A DNA stretch of 64,000 nt from Fluviirhizobium alvei (GCF_030551875.1 NZ_JAUOZU010000013.1:1-64000), one strand, 5' to 3'. Shown: positions 24,676 to 36,059, counted from the first letter of the stretch. Notes: a model not told the origin generated them from the sequence alone. Program-made: numbers and translations.

Positions 24676-26911
24676 TGACTCTCACCTTCTTGTCCGCCGT
24701 CTCCGCCGTCTCTGCCGCGCGCGGCAGGAGAATGCGGAACATCGCGCCATTGCCATTGTCAAAATCGGTCGGCGCATCATGCAACTCGAGTTGACCGCCA
24801 TGGTCCTCGATGATTTTCTTGACGATGGGCAAACCGAGACCGGTGCCCTTGTCGCGCATAGTCATATAGGGTTCCAGGATCCGGTGACGGTTCTCCTGAG
24901 GCAGTCCCTTGCCATTGTCGATGATATCGATGACGAACCGGTCGCCTTCGACATCTTCCCTTGCGCGGATCATCACCTTGTAATGATCGCGGACCTGCCC
25001 TTCCGGAATGGCCTCGATTGCCTCGACGGCATTCTTGATCAGATTGGTGAAGGCTTGCCCGAGCATGCGGGAATCGAATTCGCCCATCAGAGGTTCATCG
25101 CCCCAGTCGCGAATGAACTCGACATGGCTGTTGCCCATTTCGCGCAGGAAAACGGTATCCTTGAGAATTGTCCGGAGATCGCCCCGTTCCTTCGACGGCT
25201 TCGGCATGCGGGCAAAAGACGAAAACTCATCCACCATACGGCCGATATCCTCGACCTGGCGAACGATCGTATCGGTGCACTGGTCAAAGACGGCGCGGTC
25301 ATCCTCGTTGATCTGGCGGCCATAGCGGCGCTTCAGACGCTCTGCGGACAGGGTGATCGGCGTCAGCGGGTTCTTGATCTCATGGGCGATACGTCGCGCC
25401 ACGTCGGCCCAGGCGGTCGATCGCTGTGCGATCACCAGATCGGTAATGTCATCGAGCGTGATCACGTAGGATTCGCGACCGGCATGCGATTCCTCGCGGG
25501 TCACCTGCACGTTGAGCGTCCGTTCCTTGCCGCCACGCAAAAGCCCGATCTGGCGGCGGAAATCGCTGCGATAGCGCATCGTCGCTTCGGACAGGACCGC
25601 ATCGATTTCAGGCACCACATCGGCAAGCTTGCGCCCGATGATCTTCTCCGGCGCCTGGCCAAGCAGGATTTCCGTCGATGGATTGGCGATCGTGATAGTG
25701 CGGTCTTCCTCGACGCCGATCACCGCAGCGGTGACACCCGACAGAACCGCCTCGATGAAACGGCGCCGGTCATCGACTTCATCCTTGGCAACGAGAATTT
25801 CATCCCGTTGCGAACGAATTTCCGAAATCATCTTGTTGAAAGTGCGCGACAGCGATCCGACATCGCCATCGACCGTGCGCACCGGCACTATGACATTGAG
25901 ATTACCGCCGGCCACATTGTCGGCCGCATTGATCAGCAGCCGGATCGGCCGGACAATTCTGTCGGCGACGGCAATTGCCGCCCAGATAGCCGTCAGAAGG
26001 GCGACGAGCGCAAAGCCGAGATAGATGATCGCAAAGGCGATCTGCGTCGACATCTTGCCTTCATCGAGCGCCTGGTATTCGGCGGCATTGTCGCGCATCA
26101 GATTGAGCGCCTTCATCACATCGGGATCGACGGCCCGGATTGTATAGAGATAGGCATCGATCTGATCGAGATTGATGATGGCGCCGACCAGATTGGTCGA
26201 ACCCGGCGGAATGAGGGTTGGCCGGCCGGCAGCCGCTTCCCGCAGAGCCACCGGTGGTACCGGCGGCAAAGGCTTTGCCGTCTCGATATTGGCCTTCAAG
26301 AGAACGGTTCCCTCTGCCGTCACGATGAAGGCGCCAAGGATGCCCCTGCCCTTGGCCTGCCGCGTCATCAGTTCGACAAAGCCGTTCGGGTCGAGCGCAT
26401 AGAGCTGGCGGTTGCGATCGAGATCGTTCGCCATCGAAATCGTCTGGCCCTGAAGATAACTGGCGTTTTCCGTCACATAGGCTTCGGCGACGTTGATCGA
26501 GGAATCGACGATCTGGCGGGTCCGGTTCGAAAACCAACGATCGAGGCCGGCATTCAGCGTCAGCGAGGCAATGACAGCGACCAAAATGGCCGGCGCGATC
26601 GCAACAACCGAAAAAAGCGTGACGATGCGGATATGCAGGCGCGCAGCCGCCTTCCCGCGAGCCCGCGCTTTTGCAAGCCGGAACAGTTCATAACCGACGA
26701 GCGCGATGAGCGCAGTTACAAACAGAGCGTTGATGACGACGGACGTGATGACGACCTGCGGCACCGGCTCGATGGGCGTGAAGCCCAGCAGGACTGCCAG
26801 AGTTGCAAGGGCTGCGACCAGCGCGCCACCAGCCACGGCAATTCCAGCCGTGGTGGAAATACCGCGGCGTTCGCTGAATTGGCGGGCGTCTTCATCCCCT
26901 CCGAGCGACAT
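24665..26911 (-). CDS. ntrY: Nitrogen regulation sensor histidine kinase NtrY
   Basis: 748 residues from the ATG at 26911, which has a GGAAG ribosome binding site; an ATG at 27004 without one is also in frame. Order: three or so membrane segments near the N-terminus, a large periplasmic region, a further membrane segment (AFAIIYLGFALVALLTAIWA, about 295-320), HAMP, PAS, a HisKA domain with [20 protein letters not shown] and an HATPase with NLIKNAVEA, DNGKGLPQ and GTGLGLPIVKK. It senses an unidentified signal and phosphorylates NtrX, affecting nitrate use and, in several alphaproteobacteria, redox and envelope responses. Confidence 0.94.
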   Translation of the reverse strand: MSLGGDEDARQFSERRGISTTAGIAVAGGALVAALATLAVLLGFTPIEPVPQVVITSVVINALFVTALIALVGYELFRLAKARARGKAAARLHIRIVTLFSVVAIAPAILVAVIASLTLNAGLDRWFSNRTRQIVDSSINVAEAYVTENASYLQGQTISMANDLDRNRQLYALDPNGFVELMTRQAKGRGILGAFIVTAEGTVLLKANIETAKPLPPVPPVALREAAAGRPTLIPPGSTNLVGAIINLDQIDAYLYTIRAVDPDVMKALNLMRDNAAEYQALDEGKMSTQIAFAIIYLGFALVALLTAIWAAIAVADRIVRPIRLLINAADNVAGGNLNVIVPVRTVDGDVGSLSRTFNKMISEIRSQRDEILVAKDEVDDRRRFIEAVLSGVTAAVIGVEEDRTITIANPSTEILLGQAPEKIIGRKLADVVPEIDAVLSEATMRYRSDFRRQIGLLRGGKERTLNVQVTREESHAGRESYVITLDDITDLVIAQRSTAWADVARRIAHEIKNPLTPITLSAERLKRRYGRQINEDDRAVFDQCTDTIVRQVEDIGRMVDEFSSFARMPKPSKERGDLRTILKDTVFLREMGNSHVEFIRDWGDEPLMGEFDSRMLGQAFTNLIKNAVEAIEAIPEGQVRDHYKVMIRAREDVEGDRFVIDIIDNGKGLPQENRHRILEPYMTMRDKGTGLGLPIVKKIIEDHGGQLELHDAPTDFDNGNGAMFRILLPRAAETAETADKKVRVNGV

Positions 26912-27099
26912 GTCACTTCCGATTTCTGATGGCTTCCAGGATGGAAAGCCTTCCCCGATTATGTTTCTAGCCAGACATTTGCGCACGGCTTCTGGCGAAG
27001 CCATGTGGCATCATCATGTCAGGCGCGACTCTCGTAACGAGATGCCGTTGCCAGAGAGCAACATATTGTGGCGAAAATGCAACGGGCCTGCCGGGTCTG

Positions 27100-28554
27100 T
27101 CAAGCAATCCGGGAGCTGCGATAAACCGTCACGCCGAGTTCGCGGATTTTCTTGCGCAGCGTATTGCGGTTGAGACCCAGAAGATCGGCAGCCTTGATCT
27201 GGTTGCCGCGCGTTGCTGTCAGGGCGGCGAGAATCAGCGGGTATTCCATCTCGGCCAGAACGCGATCATAGAGACCGGGGGGCGGCAGGCTGTCGCCGAA
27301 CTCGGCGAAATAGGTGCGCATGTTTTCTTCCACCGCCTGCGAAATCGATACGCTACCGGGTCTGCTCCCGGGCTTTTCTGCGGGTGCAGCTGCGAAATCC
27401 GGCTTCAACTCGGTCTCGGCAATCTCGCGGGTAATGATGTCCTGCGGATAGAGCGCGGTCAGACGACGTACGAAATTTTCCAGTTCGCGCACATTGCCCG
27501 GCCAGGGATAGGCCTTCATCACATCGAGCGCCTCATTGTCGAAACGCTTGGGCGCCATCCCTTCCTTCTCGGTCATCTGCACGAAATGGCGGACGAGATC
27601 GGGAATATCCTCCGCGCGCTCGCGGAGCGGCGGCAGGCGCAGGGGCACGACATTGAGGCGATAATAGAGATCTTCGCGAAAGAGGCCCTGATTGATCGCC
27701 TGCTTGAGGTCCTTGTTGGTCGCAGCCACGATACGCACATCGGTCCGGATCGGCGTGCGTCCGCCCACAGTGGTATATTCGCCCTGCTGCAGAACGCGAA
27801 GTAGCCGCGTCTGCGCATCCATCGGCATATCACCGATTTCATCGAGAAAGAGTGTGCCGCCTTCCGCCTGTTCGAACCGACCGGTCGAACGCGCCTGCGC
27901 GCCGGTAAACGCGCCCTTTTCGTGCCCGAACAGTTCCGATTCGATTAGATCGCGCGGAATGGCGGCCATGTTGATCGCCACGAACGGACCGTTGCGGCGC
28001 TTGCCATAGTCATGCAGTGCGCGCGCCACCAATTCCTTGCCGGTTCCCGATTCGCCGGTAATCATCAGCGTCAGATCCGTCTGCATCAGGCGGGCAAGAA
28101 CGCGGTAGATTTCCTGCATCGCCGCCGAACGGCCCACGAGCGGCATTCCATCCTGGGTGTCGTCTTCCGGCCGCTGCGGGCGGCGCTTGGGTTCAGACAG
28201 GGCCCGGCCGACGATCGCGATCAGTTCCGTCAGATCGAACGGCTTCGGAAGGTAATCGTAGGCACCCTTTTCCGACGCCTTGATGGCCGTCATGAACGTG
28301 TTCTGCGCGCTCATGACCAGCACCGGCAGATCCGGCCGCAGCTTCTTGATCCGCGGCAAAAGATCGAAGGCATTCTCGTCCGGCATCACGACGTCGGTGA
28401 TGACGAGATCGCCCTCACCGGCAGACACCCAACGCCACAGGGTTGCGGCATTGGAGGTGATCCGCACATCATATCCAGCCCGGCTGAGCGCCTGATTGAG
28501 AACCGTCCGGATGGCGGCGTCGTCATCGGCAACAAGGATCGTGGCAGCAGTCAT
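27100..28554 (-). CDS. ntrC: Nitrogen regulation response regulator NtrC
   Basis: 484 residues. Receiver (1-125, Asp in [17 protein letters not shown]), AAA+ domain with Walker [18 protein letters not shown], the sigma-54 loop [11 protein letters not shown] and Walker [14 protein letters not shown], and the Fis-type DNA-binding C-terminus ([25 protein letters not shown]). It activates sigma-54 promoters of nitrogen assimilation genes such as glnA and amtB. ATG at 28554 has AAGGGA upstream; the longer frame overlaps ntrB. It ends 188 bp before ntrY, a gap that could hold a second promoter. Confidence 0.96.
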   Translation of the reverse strand: MTAATILVADDDAAIRTVLNQALSRAGYDVRITSNAATLWRWVSAGEGDLVITDVVMPDENAFDLLPRIKKLRPDLPVLVMSAQNTFMTAIKASEKGAYDYLPKPFDLTELIAIVGRALSEPKRRPQRPEDDTQDGMPLVGRSAAMQEIYRVLARLMQTDLTLMITGESGTGKELVARALHDYGKRRNGPFVAINMAAIPRDLIESELFGHEKGAFTGAQARSTGRFEQAEGGTLFLDEIGDMPMDAQTRLLRVLQQGEYTTVGGRTPIRTDVRIVAATNKDLKQAINQGLFREDLYYRLNVVPLRLPPLRERAEDIPDLVRHFVQMTEKEGMAPKRFDNEALDVMKAYPWPGNVRELENFVRRLTALYPQDIITREIAETELKPDFAAAPAEKPGSRPGSVSISQAVEENMRTYFAEFGDSLPPPGLYDRVLAEMEYPLILAALTATRGNQIKAADLLGLNRNTLRKKIRELGVTVYRSSRIA

Positions 28555-28576
28555 GTCGTTTCCCTTGCAGTTGCGG

Positions 28577-29707
28577 TCAGGCTTCGCTGTCCGGCGCAAT
28601 GTTGCGCGACGCCGGCATCAGCACCCGGAAAATGGTCTTGTTGTTCTGTCGATCGCACTCGACGATCCCGCCATGTCCGCCGATGATCTTCGCTACCAGC
28701 GCCAGACCAAGGCCGGACCCGTTGGTCTTGGTGGTGATGAACGGATCGAACAGATGCGGCAGCAGATCCTCGGGAATCCCCGGTCCGTTATCGATGACGC
28801 AGAATTCGAGCGGCAGTGAAATCTTCTCGCGCGTTCCGGCAACCGACATGCGGATGCCGGGGCGATAGGCCGTCGTCAGCGTGATTTCGGCATCCGGACG
28901 ATCGCCGACCGCCTCGGCCGCATTCTTGATCAGGTTCATGAATACCTGGATCAGCTGGTCGCGGTTGGCATGCACCGCCGGAAGGGACGGATCGTAGTTC
29001 TCGGTGATCCTGATATGGCGCGCAAAGCCGGCTTTCGCGGCCGCCTTCACATGGTCGAGCACAGAATGGATGTTGATCGGCATCCGGTCGACCGGCCGTT
29101 CATCGGAGAAAACCTCCATCCGATCGACGAGCGAGACGATGCGGTCGGTTTCCTCGCAGATCAATTGCGTCAGCGCACGGTCTTCATCGCTCACAGAGGT
29201 TTCGAGAAGCTGCGCAGCACCGCGGATGCCGGAGAGCGGGTTTTTGATTTCATGCGCCAGCATCGAGGCAAGGCCTGTCACCGACCGTGCCGCCGCCCGG
29301 TGGGTCAGCTGGCGGTCGATCTTGTCGGCCATCGACCTTTCCTGGAACACGATTACCACTGCCCCCGGCTCGGAAAGGACCGGCGCCACATAGATATCAA
29401 CCAGCTTGTCGGCACCCAGTCGCGGCGATGAGAGGTCGACCCGATATTCATTGACCGGCGCGCGCCGTTCGCGAACCTGGTCGATCAAGGTCAGGAGCGG
29501 ACTGCCGAACGGAATATAGGCATAGATCGTGTGCCGGGCGAGATAGGATGCCGAAGCGCCGAAGAAGGATTCCGCCTCCCAGTTGGCAAAGGCGATGTAG
29601 CCGTCCTCATTGACGAGAATGACGGCATTCTGGATGGCATTGAGGACGCTGACCGCCCAGTCATTTTCCGATTTCAACTTGTCCCGCTCCAACGGATTTC
29701 CTTTCAT
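28577..29707 (-). CDS. ntrB: Nitrogen regulation sensor kinase/phosphatase NtrB
   Basis: 376 residues, soluble. PAS domain (about 15-125, [21 protein letters not shown]), HisKA with [21 protein letters not shown] carrying the phospho-His, and HATPase with [31 protein letters not shown] and [12 protein letters not shown]. With PII proteins it sets the phosphorylation of NtrC according to nitrogen supply. Its start overlaps the dusB stop (ATGA, 29704-29707), and it ends 22 bp before ntrC. Confidence 0.96.
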   Translation of the reverse strand: MKGNPLERDKLKSENDWAVSVLNAIQNAVILVNEDGYIAFANWEAESFFGASASYLARHTIYAYIPFGSPLLTLIDQVRERRAPVNEYRVDLSSPRLGADKLVDIYVAPVLSEPGAVVIVFQERSMADKIDRQLTHRAAARSVTGLASMLAHEIKNPLSGIRGAAQLLETSVSDEDRALTQLICEETDRIVSLVDRMEVFSDERPVDRMPINIHSVLDHVKAAAKAGFARHIRITENYDPSLPAVHANRDQLIQVFMNLIKNAAEAVGDRPDAEITLTTAYRPGIRMSVAGTREKISLPLEFCVIDNGPGIPEDLLPHLFDPFITTKTNGSGLGLALVAKIIGGHGGIVECDRQNNKTIFRVLMPASRNIAPDSEA

Positions 29708-30711
29708 GCGGCAATCCCGAGCTCCGTTCCGGAGCCGGCCGCAAGGATGGCATCGCGCATGCCTTTCACCACGGCTTCGGTATCGCGGCTCACGAGCAAC
29801 GCCTGCCGCAGGCTCTGATCTACCGAAGGCAACCGGTCGAGATACCAGCCGATGTGCTTTCGAGCGTGGCGCAACCCGCCTTCATGCCCATAAAAATCGA
29901 GCATCATGCGGTACTGACGTTCGAAGATCGCGGCACGTGCGGCAGCATCCGGTTCAGTGGATACGCCTGCAAGGACACCGAGATGCCATGGCCGTCCCTG
30001 GCTCGCCCGACCGATCATGACCGCATCGGCACCGGACTTTCGCAGGATCTCGCCGACATCCTCGGCGGTATCGACATCGCCATTGGCCACAAGCGGAACG
30101 GAAATCCGGGCGCGAACTTCGGCGATCCGGTCCCAATCGGCGCGGCCTTCATAGAATTGCATGCGGGTACGGCCATGAATGGTAATCATCTGAACGCCAA
30201 GCGCTTCCGCAGCAGCGGCAATGTCGGGCGCATTGATCTTATCCCAGTCCCAGCCGAGCCGTGTCTTCAGCGTCACCGGAATTTTCACGGCCTCCACGAC
30301 CGCCTTGATGATCGCAAGCGCCAGTTCCGGTTCACGCAGCAATGCCGAACCGGACAGGCCACCGATGACCTTCTTGGCCGGACACCCCATATTGATGTCG
30401 ATGATATCGGCCCCATGTGCCTCGCAGATGCGTGCGGCTTCCGCCATGATTTCGGGATCGCGGCCGGCAAGCTGCACCACATGCGGCGCAAAGCCGGCAG
30501 ATCGCAGACGCGACCAGGATTCCGCCCGGTTCCCCACCAGCTCGCGACTGGCGATCATCTCGGTCACCACCATTCCGGCACCGAATTCGCTCGCAAGAAT
30601 CCGGAACGGCAGATCCGTGACACCCGACATCGGCGCGAGGATAATCCTGTTGCGTAGCACGGCTGGGCCAATGCGTAACGGTTGGCGGATGAGCTCGAAG
30701 CTGTTTTGCAT
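29704..30711 (-). CDS. dusB: tRNA-dihydrouridine synthase B
   Basis: 335 residues from ATG 30711 (an ATG five codons upstream is also possible; neither has a strong ribosome binding site). FMN-dependent TIM barrel that reduces uridines in the tRNA D-loop. Family motifs: [25 protein letters not shown] with the catalytic Cys, and [25 protein letters not shown]. It heads the ntr operon, as nifR3/dusB does across Rhizobiales. Divergent from ispDF with a 177-bp intergenic region that must hold both promoters. Confidence 0.94.
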   Translation of the reverse strand: MQNSFELIRQPLRIGPAVLRNRIILAPMSGVTDLPFRILASEFGAGMVVTEMIASRELVGNRAESWSRLRSAGFAPHVVQLAGRDPEIMAEAARICEAHGADIIDINMGCPAKKVIGGLSGSALLREPELALAIIKAVVEAVKIPVTLKTRLGWDWDKINAPDIAAAAEALGVQMITIHGRTRMQFYEGRADWDRIAEVRARISVPLVANGDVDTAEDVGEILRKSGADAVMIGRASQGRPWHLGVLAGVSTEPDAAARAAIFERQYRMMLDFYGHEGGLRHARKHIGWYLDRLPSVDQSLRQALLVSRDTEAVVKGMRDAILAAGSGTELGIAA

Positions 30712-30888
30712 ATCTTTACGGCACATGACTACAATGCACTATTTTTAGACAGTTGATAAACCTTTGCCAAGCGGATTCGTCGTGTCGCTGAAAAAAGGTG
30801 CGGGCTCGGTCCCTGGTTGCTCTGGCTTTCGCGAAGGTCAGTCTGTAAAGCGAGTCGTCAAACGCTAGCACTGTTTGAACGACGCATT

Positions 30889-32094
30889 ATGACCCAACCA
30901 TCACAAGCAGGCATCGCGATCCTGATCGTGGCAGCCGGACGCGGTGAACGCGCTGGTAGCAGCCATGAGGGTCCTAAGCAATACCGACGAATCGGCGACA
31001 GGCCGATCATTCGCCACACGCTTGAACGTTTCCGCGCCTGGTCCCCTTCGAGCCCGATCGTCATTGTCATCCATCCGGACGATCAAGCATTGCTGGCCGC
31101 TGCCATCCATGGCCTAACGTTCGACACGCCACCGATCGTGGTTCACGGCGGTCCCACGCGCCAGCAATCGGTTCTCAACGGCCTCGAGGCTCTCGCCAAA
31201 ACCGATCCGTCGCATGTCATGATCCATGATGCCGTGCGGCCGTTTTTCTCCGCGGCTCTGCTCGATCGGGTCGCATCGAGCCTGCAGGCTGGATCTCAGG
31301 GCGTATTGCCGGCGGTTCCGGTCGCCGATACGCTGAAGCGTGGATCAGACGGCATGGTGGCTGCCACTGTAGACCGCCAGGGGCTCTTTGCAGCCCAGAC
31401 ACCACAATCCTTTTCCTACGCGATGATCCTTGACGCGCACCGGAAGGCTGCATCCTCCGGCAAGGCGGATTTCACCGACGACGCCTCGATCTTCGAATGG
31501 GCGGGGCTTCCCGTCACGCTCGTGGCGGGCGAAGCCGACAATACGAAAATCACCCTCGCCCGCGATATCGAGCTGGCCAACGAGAGGCTGCGATCGACCA
31601 TGTTACCCGACATCCGGACCGGCAACGGCTATGACGTTCACCAGCTCGAGCCAGGCGATGGCGTGACGCTCTGCGGCATTCTCATCCCGCATGACAGGAA
31701 GCTCAAGGGCCATTCCGATGCCGATGTCGCGCTGCACGCGCTGACCGACGCATTGCTGGCGACTTGCGGTGCCGGCGATATAGGCGATCATTTTCCGCCT
31801 TCGGACCCGCAATGGAAGGGCGCGCCTTCCCGCATCTTTCTTGCCCATGCGGCAAAAATCGTCGCAGATCATGGCGGCACCATCATGAATGCCGATGTTT
31901 CCATCATTGCCGAAGCGCCGAAGATAGGTCCGCACAGGCAAGACATGCGACAGGCGATGGCCGACGTCCTGGGAATCGAGCTCGAACGCTGTTCCGTCAA
32001 GGCGACAACCAATGAGAAGATCGGCTTCATCGGACGCGGTGAAGGGATTGCAGCGATTGCGACCGCAACGGTCGCCTACCGGAGGAAGGACTGA
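30889..32094 (+). CDS. ispDF: Bifunctional IspD/IspF of the MEP isoprenoid pathway
   Basis: 401 residues. N-terminal half (about 1-230) is 2-C-methyl-D-erythritol 4-phosphate cytidylyltransferase ([39 protein letters not shown]); C-terminal half (about 240-400) is 2-C-methyl-D-erythritol 2,4-cyclodiphosphate synthase ([31 protein letters not shown] with zinc ligands, [33 protein letters not shown]). The fusion is typical of alphaproteobacteria. The stop overlaps the next gene's start (TGATG). Confidence 0.96.
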   Translation: MTQPSQAGIAILIVAAGRGERAGSSHEGPKQYRRIGDRPIIRHTLERFRAWSPSSPIVIVIHPDDQALLAAAIHGLTFDTPPIVVHGGPTRQQSVLNGLEALAKTDPSHVMIHDAVRPFFSAALLDRVASSLQAGSQGVLPAVPVADTLKRGSDGMVAATVDRQGLFAAQTPQSFSYAMILDAHRKAASSGKADFTDDASIFEWAGLPVTLVAGEADNTKITLARDIELANERLRSTMLPDIRTGNGYDVHQLEPGDGVTLCGILIPHDRKLKGHSDADVALHALTDALLATCGAGDIGDHFPPSDPQWKGAPSRIFLAHAAKIVADHGGTIMNADVSIIAEAPKIGPHRQDMRQAMADVLGIELERCSVKATTNEKIGFIGRGEGIAAIATATVAYRRKD

Positions 32095-32591
32095 TGTTCG
32101 ACAAGGAAATTCTCGCTCTGGCCGATGAGGTTGTTTTCCTGTGCACGGAAGGCAACGTGATGGTCGCAACGGCCGAGTCCTGCACGGGCGGACTTGTTGC
32201 CGGCGCCATCACCGCGATTTCAGGCGCTTCTCAGGTGCTGGAGCGTGGTTTTGTGACCTATTCGGACCAGGCCAAGAGCGAAATGCTCGGCGTCATGCCG
32301 ATCACGCTGCGCCAGTATGGCGCCGTGTCGCGCGATGTGGCGTTGGAAATGGCGCATGGCGCCATGTCGCGCTCGGAGGCTGGCATCACGGTTTCCGTGA
32401 CCGGCATTGCCGGCCCCAATGGCGGCTCGACCAACAAGCCGGTGGGTCTCGTCCATTTCGGCGGTCGCCACTACAAGGGCAAGCTCATCCACCGCGAAAT
32501 GAATTTCGGCGATATCGGTCGCGATGCCGTGCGGCGGGAATCGGTTGTGGTGGCACTCGAAATGCTGATCGAACTCGCCAAGATCAAGTAG
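32094..32591 (+). CDS. pncC: Nicotinamide-nucleotide amidase (CinA C-terminal domain)
   Basis: 165 residues, the stand-alone CinA C-terminal domain. PncC-type proteins deamidate nicotinamide mononucleotide to nicotinate mononucleotide in pyridine nucleotide salvage. Seen: VATAESCTGGLVAGAITAISGAS, the signature around the catalytic Ser, VFERGFVTYSDQAKSEMLGV-like region, and VTGIAGPNGGSTNKPVGLVHFG. Its ATG shares a base with the ispDF stop, so both are co-translated. Its 3' end overlaps the convergent ratA by 8 bp. Confidence 0.88.
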   Translation: MFDKEILALADEVVFLCTEGNVMVATAESCTGGLVAGAITAISGASQVLERGFVTYSDQAKSEMLGVMPITLRQYGAVSRDVALEMAHGAMSRSEAGITVSVTGIAGPNGGSTNKPVGLVHFGGRHYKGKLIHREMNFGDIGRDAVRRESVVVALEMLIELAKIK

Positions 32592-33042
32592 CGGCCTTGC
32601 CGTAGATCGCATCGGCGCGCTTTTCGAATGCTTCGGTGAACATGCGAAAAGCCCGATCGAACATCGACCCCATCAGGGCCCCGAGCACGCGGCTCTTGAA
32701 CTCATAATCGATGAAGAAGCCGACATCCGAGCGACCCGGGCCGGTTTCGACGAAGGTCCAGACATTGTTGAGATATTTGAATGGGCCATCGATATATTTG
32801 ACTTCGATGATCCGTTCGTCCGGCTTCAAGAGCACCTGGGTCGTGAAGGTCTCGCGGATCGCCTTGTAGCCGACGGTCATCGAGGCCACCAGCAGGGTCT
32901 TGCCGTCGCGCTCCTTGCGGCTGTTGATCGTCAAGGCTTCGCAAAGCGGCAGGAACTCGGGATATTTCTCGACATCGGCTACAAGCGCAAACATCTGGTC
33001 TGCGCTGTGACTGGCAGGACGTCGTGTATCGAATTTTGGCAT
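32584..33042 (-). CDS. COQ10/RatA-like START-domain protein
   Basis: 152 residues of the polyketide cyclase/START superfamily (type II toxin-antitoxin RatA or coenzyme Q-binding COQ10). Visible: FALVADVEKYPEFLPLCEAL near residue 20-40 and FIDYEFKSRVLGALMGSMFDRAFRMFTEAFEKRA at the C-terminus, the family hallmark helix. In alphaproteobacteria the gene usually follows lipA, as here (58 bp), and the most likely role is a lipid or ubiquinone chaperone; despite the RatA name there is no partner antitoxin here. Confidence 0.85.
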   Translation of the reverse strand: MPKFDTRRPASHSADQMFALVADVEKYPEFLPLCEALTINSRKERDGKTLLVASMTVGYKAIRETFTTQVLLKPDERIIEVKYIDGPFKYLNNVWTFVETGPGRSDVGFFIDYEFKSRVLGALMGSMFDRAFRMFTEAFEKRADAIYGKAAT

Positions 33043-33100
33043 GGCAGGCGTCGGTCCCTTGGGCCGGCCCGGCGGTGCCGAGCCGCGGATAGTCGGGTGA

Positions 33101-34057
33101 TCAGGCTTTCAGCATCTTCTCGCGCGCGGCCTTCAGCCGGGCGAAATCATCGCCGGCATGGTGCGACGAGCGGGTGAGCGGGCTTGAGGCCACCATCAGG
33201 AAACCCTTGGCATAGGCCACGGTTTCATAGGACTTGAACTCCTCCGGCGTCACGAAGCTGACGACGCGGTGATGCTTGCGCGTCGGTTGCAGATATTGGC
33301 CGATGGTCATGAAATCGACGTCCGCCGTGCGCAGGTCGTCCATCAGCTGCAGCACTTCGTTGCGTTCTTCGCCGAGGCCGACCATGATGCCCGACTTTGT
33401 GAACATGGTCGGATCGAGTTCCTTGACCCGCTGCAGAAGCCGGATCGAGTGGAAATAACGTGCGCCGGGGCGGACGGTGAGATAGTTGCCCGGCACCGTT
33501 TCGAGATTGTGGTTGAAGACATCGGGCTTGGCGGCGACAACCCGCTCGAGCGCACCGGGCTTCTTGAGGAAGTCGGGCGTCAGGATCTCGATCGTCGTCA
33601 GCGGCGAAGCGGCCCGGATGGCGAGAATCACCTTTTCGAAATGTTCGGCACCGCCATCCTCGAGATCGTCGCGATCGACCGAGGTGATGACGACATGGGA
33701 AAGGCCCATCTTGACCACGGCCTTGGCGATGTTCTCCGGCTCGGACGGATCGAGCGGCAGCGGCTTGCCGGTGGCGACATTGCAGAAGGCGCAGGCGCGG
33801 GTGCAGATCTCGCCCATGATCATGAAGGTGGCGTGCTTCTTGTCCCAGCATTCGCCGATATTGGGGCAGCCGGCCTCTTCGCAGACGGTGACGAGATTGT
33901 GTTCCTTGACGAGCGCGCGCGTCTCGGAATAGCCCTTCGACACCGGTGCGCGCACGCGGATCCAGTCCGGCTTGCGCATCACCTCCTGGTCCGGCCGATG
34001 CGCCTTTTCCGGATGCCGCACCCGCTTTTCCGTCGTCGTGTCGAGGATCGTTACCAT
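33101..34057 (-). CDS. lipA: Lipoyl synthase
   Basis: 318 residues. Radical-SAM enzyme inserting two sulfurs into protein-bound octanoyl groups to make lipoate. Both clusters are marked: the auxiliary cluster by [12 protein letters not shown] (CX4CX5C) and the radical-SAM cluster by [13 protein letters not shown] (CX3CX2C). The C-terminal [15 protein letters not shown] motif supplies the serine ligand. ATG 34057 follows GTGGGAA; the longer frame is not conserved-looking. Its products PdhB, PdhC and their partner LpdA are encoded just upstream. Confidence 0.96.
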   Translation of the reverse strand: MVTILDTTTEKRVRHPEKAHRPDQEVMRKPDWIRVRAPVSKGYSETRALVKEHNLVTVCEEAGCPNIGECWDKKHATFMIMGEICTRACAFCNVATGKPLPLDPSEPENIAKAVVKMGLSHVVITSVDRDDLEDGGAEHFEKVILAIRAASPLTTIEILTPDFLKKPGALERVVAAKPDVFNHNLETVPGNYLTVRPGARYFHSIRLLQRVKELDPTMFTKSGIMVGLGEERNEVLQLMDDLRTADVDFMTIGQYLQPTRKHHRVVSFVTPEEFKSYETVAYAKGFLMVASSPLTRSSHHAGDDFARLKAAREKMLKA

Positions 34058-34196
34058 GAATTTCCCACCCACCTGGTGTGAAGGCCCGAATTCAGCCTCT
34101 GAGGCATTCGGCCAAACAACAAAAACGGGCCGCCACGTAGTGTGGCAGCCCGATGACACATAGTTCTCACGCGATTGGAAATCAACCGCGACCCGA

Positions 34197-34454
34197 TCAG
34201 TCGCGACGGAGCATCCGCCCGATCGCAATCAGCAGGCTCGCGCCCACGAAACCAACCAGCAGATAGACCAGCCATCCGGTCCCCGTGTAGATGCCGAGCG
34301 CCGCCAGAACGAAGTTCAGGAAGGCCGCCCCGATGATCCCGAGAATGATGTTCATGAAGATGCCCATGTTGCTTTTCATGAACATTTCCGCGAGCCAACC
34401 GGCGAAACCGCCGACAATGATAGCCCCCAGCAAACCAACGCCATTCAGATCCAT
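34197..34454 (-). CDS. GlsB/YeaQ/YmgE-family small membrane protein
   Basis: 85 residues with three hydrophobic segments: [39 protein letters not shown] and [20 protein letters not shown]. This is the transglycosylase-associated protein family of inner-membrane proteins, often stress-induced; no enzyme activity is established. The ATG at 34454 follows GGGGAG by 8 bases. It sits between lpdA and lipA in the same direction, with 76 bp to lpdA. Confidence 0.85.
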   Translation of the reverse strand: MDLNGVGLLGAIIVGGFAGWLAEMFMKSNMGIFMNIILGIIGAAFLNFVLAALGIYTGTGWLVYLLVGFVGASLLIAIGRMLRRD

Positions 34455-34530
34455 TGTATAACTCCCCACATTCTGTGAACGATGGAGATACAACGCTGCT
34501 CGTGCCGGTTTGTTCCATGGAATGACTCAA

Positions 34531-35976
34531 TCAGGCGTTCAGGACCCGACCATAGGCATCCAGAACGCTTTCCTTCATCATTTCGGAAAGGGTCGGATGC
34601 GGGAAGATCGTGTGCATCAGCTCTTCTTCGGTCGTCTCGAGGTTCATCGCCACCACGAAGCCCTGGATGAGTTCCGTGACTTCGGCGCCGACCATATGGG
34701 CACCGATCAGTTCGCCGGTCTTCTTGTCGAAGATGGTCTTGATCATGCCCTGGTCTTCGCCAAGCGCGATCGCCTTGCCGTTGGCGGCAAAATTGTAGCG
34801 GCCGACGCGGATCTCGCGCCCTTCCGCCTTGGCCTTGGCTTCGGTGAGGCCGACGGAAGCAACCTGCGGGTTGCAATAGGTGCAGCCCGGGATCTTGCTC
34901 TTGTCCATCGAATGGACGCCGGGCACGCCAGCAATCTTCTCGATGCAGATCACACCCTCATGCTCGGCCTTGTGGGCCAGCATCGGCGGACCGGCAACAT
35001 CGCCGATCGCGTAAAGACCGGCAACATTGGTCTTGCCATAGCCATCGATGACGATGCAGCCGCGATCGGTCTTCACGCCCAGCGCCTCGAGCCCGAGATT
35101 TTCGATATTGCCCTGCACGCCTACGGCAGAAATCAGGCGATCGGCCGAAATCTGCTGCACCTTGCCATCCTTGGTCTCGACATGGGCGGTGATGGAATTG
35201 GCAGCCTTGTCGACCTTAGTCACCTTGGCGCCGGTGATGATCTTGAGGCCGCGCTTCTCAAGCTGCTTGCGGGCAAAGGCGGAGATTTCCGCATCCTCGA
35301 CCGGCATGATCTGGTCCATCACCTCGACGACCGTCACATCGACGCCCATAGAGCGATAGAAGGAGGCAAATTCGATGCCGATGGCGCCCGAGCCCATGAC
35401 GACGAGCGATTTCGGCATGAAATCCGGCTTCATCGCCTCGAAATAGGTCCAGATCAGCTTGCCATCCGGCTCGATGCCGGGCAGTGCGCGCGGACGGGCG
35501 CCGGTGGCAACGATGATATGCTTGGCGGTGTAGGTGCCCTCGCCCAGCACGCCCTTCGGCACCGGGTTCTGCGGCTCGATCACCGGCTTGGTGGATTTGC
35601 CGACAACGATCTCGTTGGCCTTCGTAAGCTTGGCTTCGCCCCAGATCACATCGACTTTGTTCTTCTTCATCAGGAAGGCGACGCCGCCATTGAGGCGGGC
35701 GGAAACGCCGCGCGAGCGGGCGACGACGTCCTTGACGTCGGCCGTCATGGTTCCATTCAGCGTCAGGCCGAAGCTTTTTGCATGGTTGGCATGGTCGAGA
35801 ATTTCGGCGGAACGCAGAAGAGCCTTGGTGGGAATGCAGCCCCAGTTGAGGCAGATGCCGCCCAGATGTTCGCGTTCGACAATGGCTGTCTTGAAGCCGA
35901 GCTGGGCCGAACGGATGGCGGTCACATAACCGCCGGGGCCGGAACCGATAATGATGACGTCATAGCTATTCGACAT
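34531..35976 (-). CDS. lpdA: Dihydrolipoyl dehydrogenase (E3)
   Basis: 481 residues. FAD flavoprotein that reoxidises dihydrolipoyl groups with NAD+. N-terminal FAD motif DVIIIGSGPGGYVTAIRSAQLG, redox-active disulfide GGICLNWGCIPTKALL, second nucleotide motif VVMGSGAIGIEFA, YAIGDVAGPPMLAHKAEHEG, and the C-terminal catalytic His-Glu in HTIFPHPTLSE. Being near pdhABC, it probably serves pyruvate dehydrogenase. Separate from pdhC by the SGNH, zinc-ribbon and YdcH genes. Confidence 0.95.
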   Translation of the reverse strand: MSNSYDVIIIGSGPGGYVTAIRSAQLGFKTAIVEREHLGGICLNWGCIPTKALLRSAEILDHANHAKSFGLTLNGTMTADVKDVVARSRGVSARLNGGVAFLMKKNKVDVIWGEAKLTKANEIVVGKSTKPVIEPQNPVPKGVLGEGTYTAKHIIVATGARPRALPGIEPDGKLIWTYFEAMKPDFMPKSLVVMGSGAIGIEFASFYRSMGVDVTVVEVMDQIMPVEDAEISAFARKQLEKRGLKIITGAKVTKVDKAANSITAHVETKDGKVQQISADRLISAVGVQGNIENLGLEALGVKTDRGCIVIDGYGKTNVAGLYAIGDVAGPPMLAHKAEHEGVICIEKIAGVPGVHSMDKSKIPGCTYCNPQVASVGLTEAKAKAEGREIRVGRYNFAANGKAIALGEDQGMIKTIFDKKTGELIGAHMVGAEVTELIQGFVVAMNLETTEEELMHTIFPHPTLSEMMKESVLDAYGRVLNA

Positions 35977-36059
35977 GGGCGCTTCCACTCCTTGGCCTTG
36001 TGTCAGGGCCGGTTTGACCCCGTGAGACCTGGCACATGGAGTGGAAGCGAAGGCCGGGC

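Noticed and set aside
24392-26929. An 845-codon open frame on the plus strand opposite ntrX/ntrY
   Set aside because: It mirrors the G+C-rich third positions of ntrY; composition is unnatural (Arg, His and Asp rich with no domain) and ntrY/ntrX are certain genes.
32584-33042. RatA as the toxin of a toxin-antitoxin pair
   Set aside because: No partner small gene; the neighbour context (lipA, pncC) fits the COQ10-like housekeeping role.
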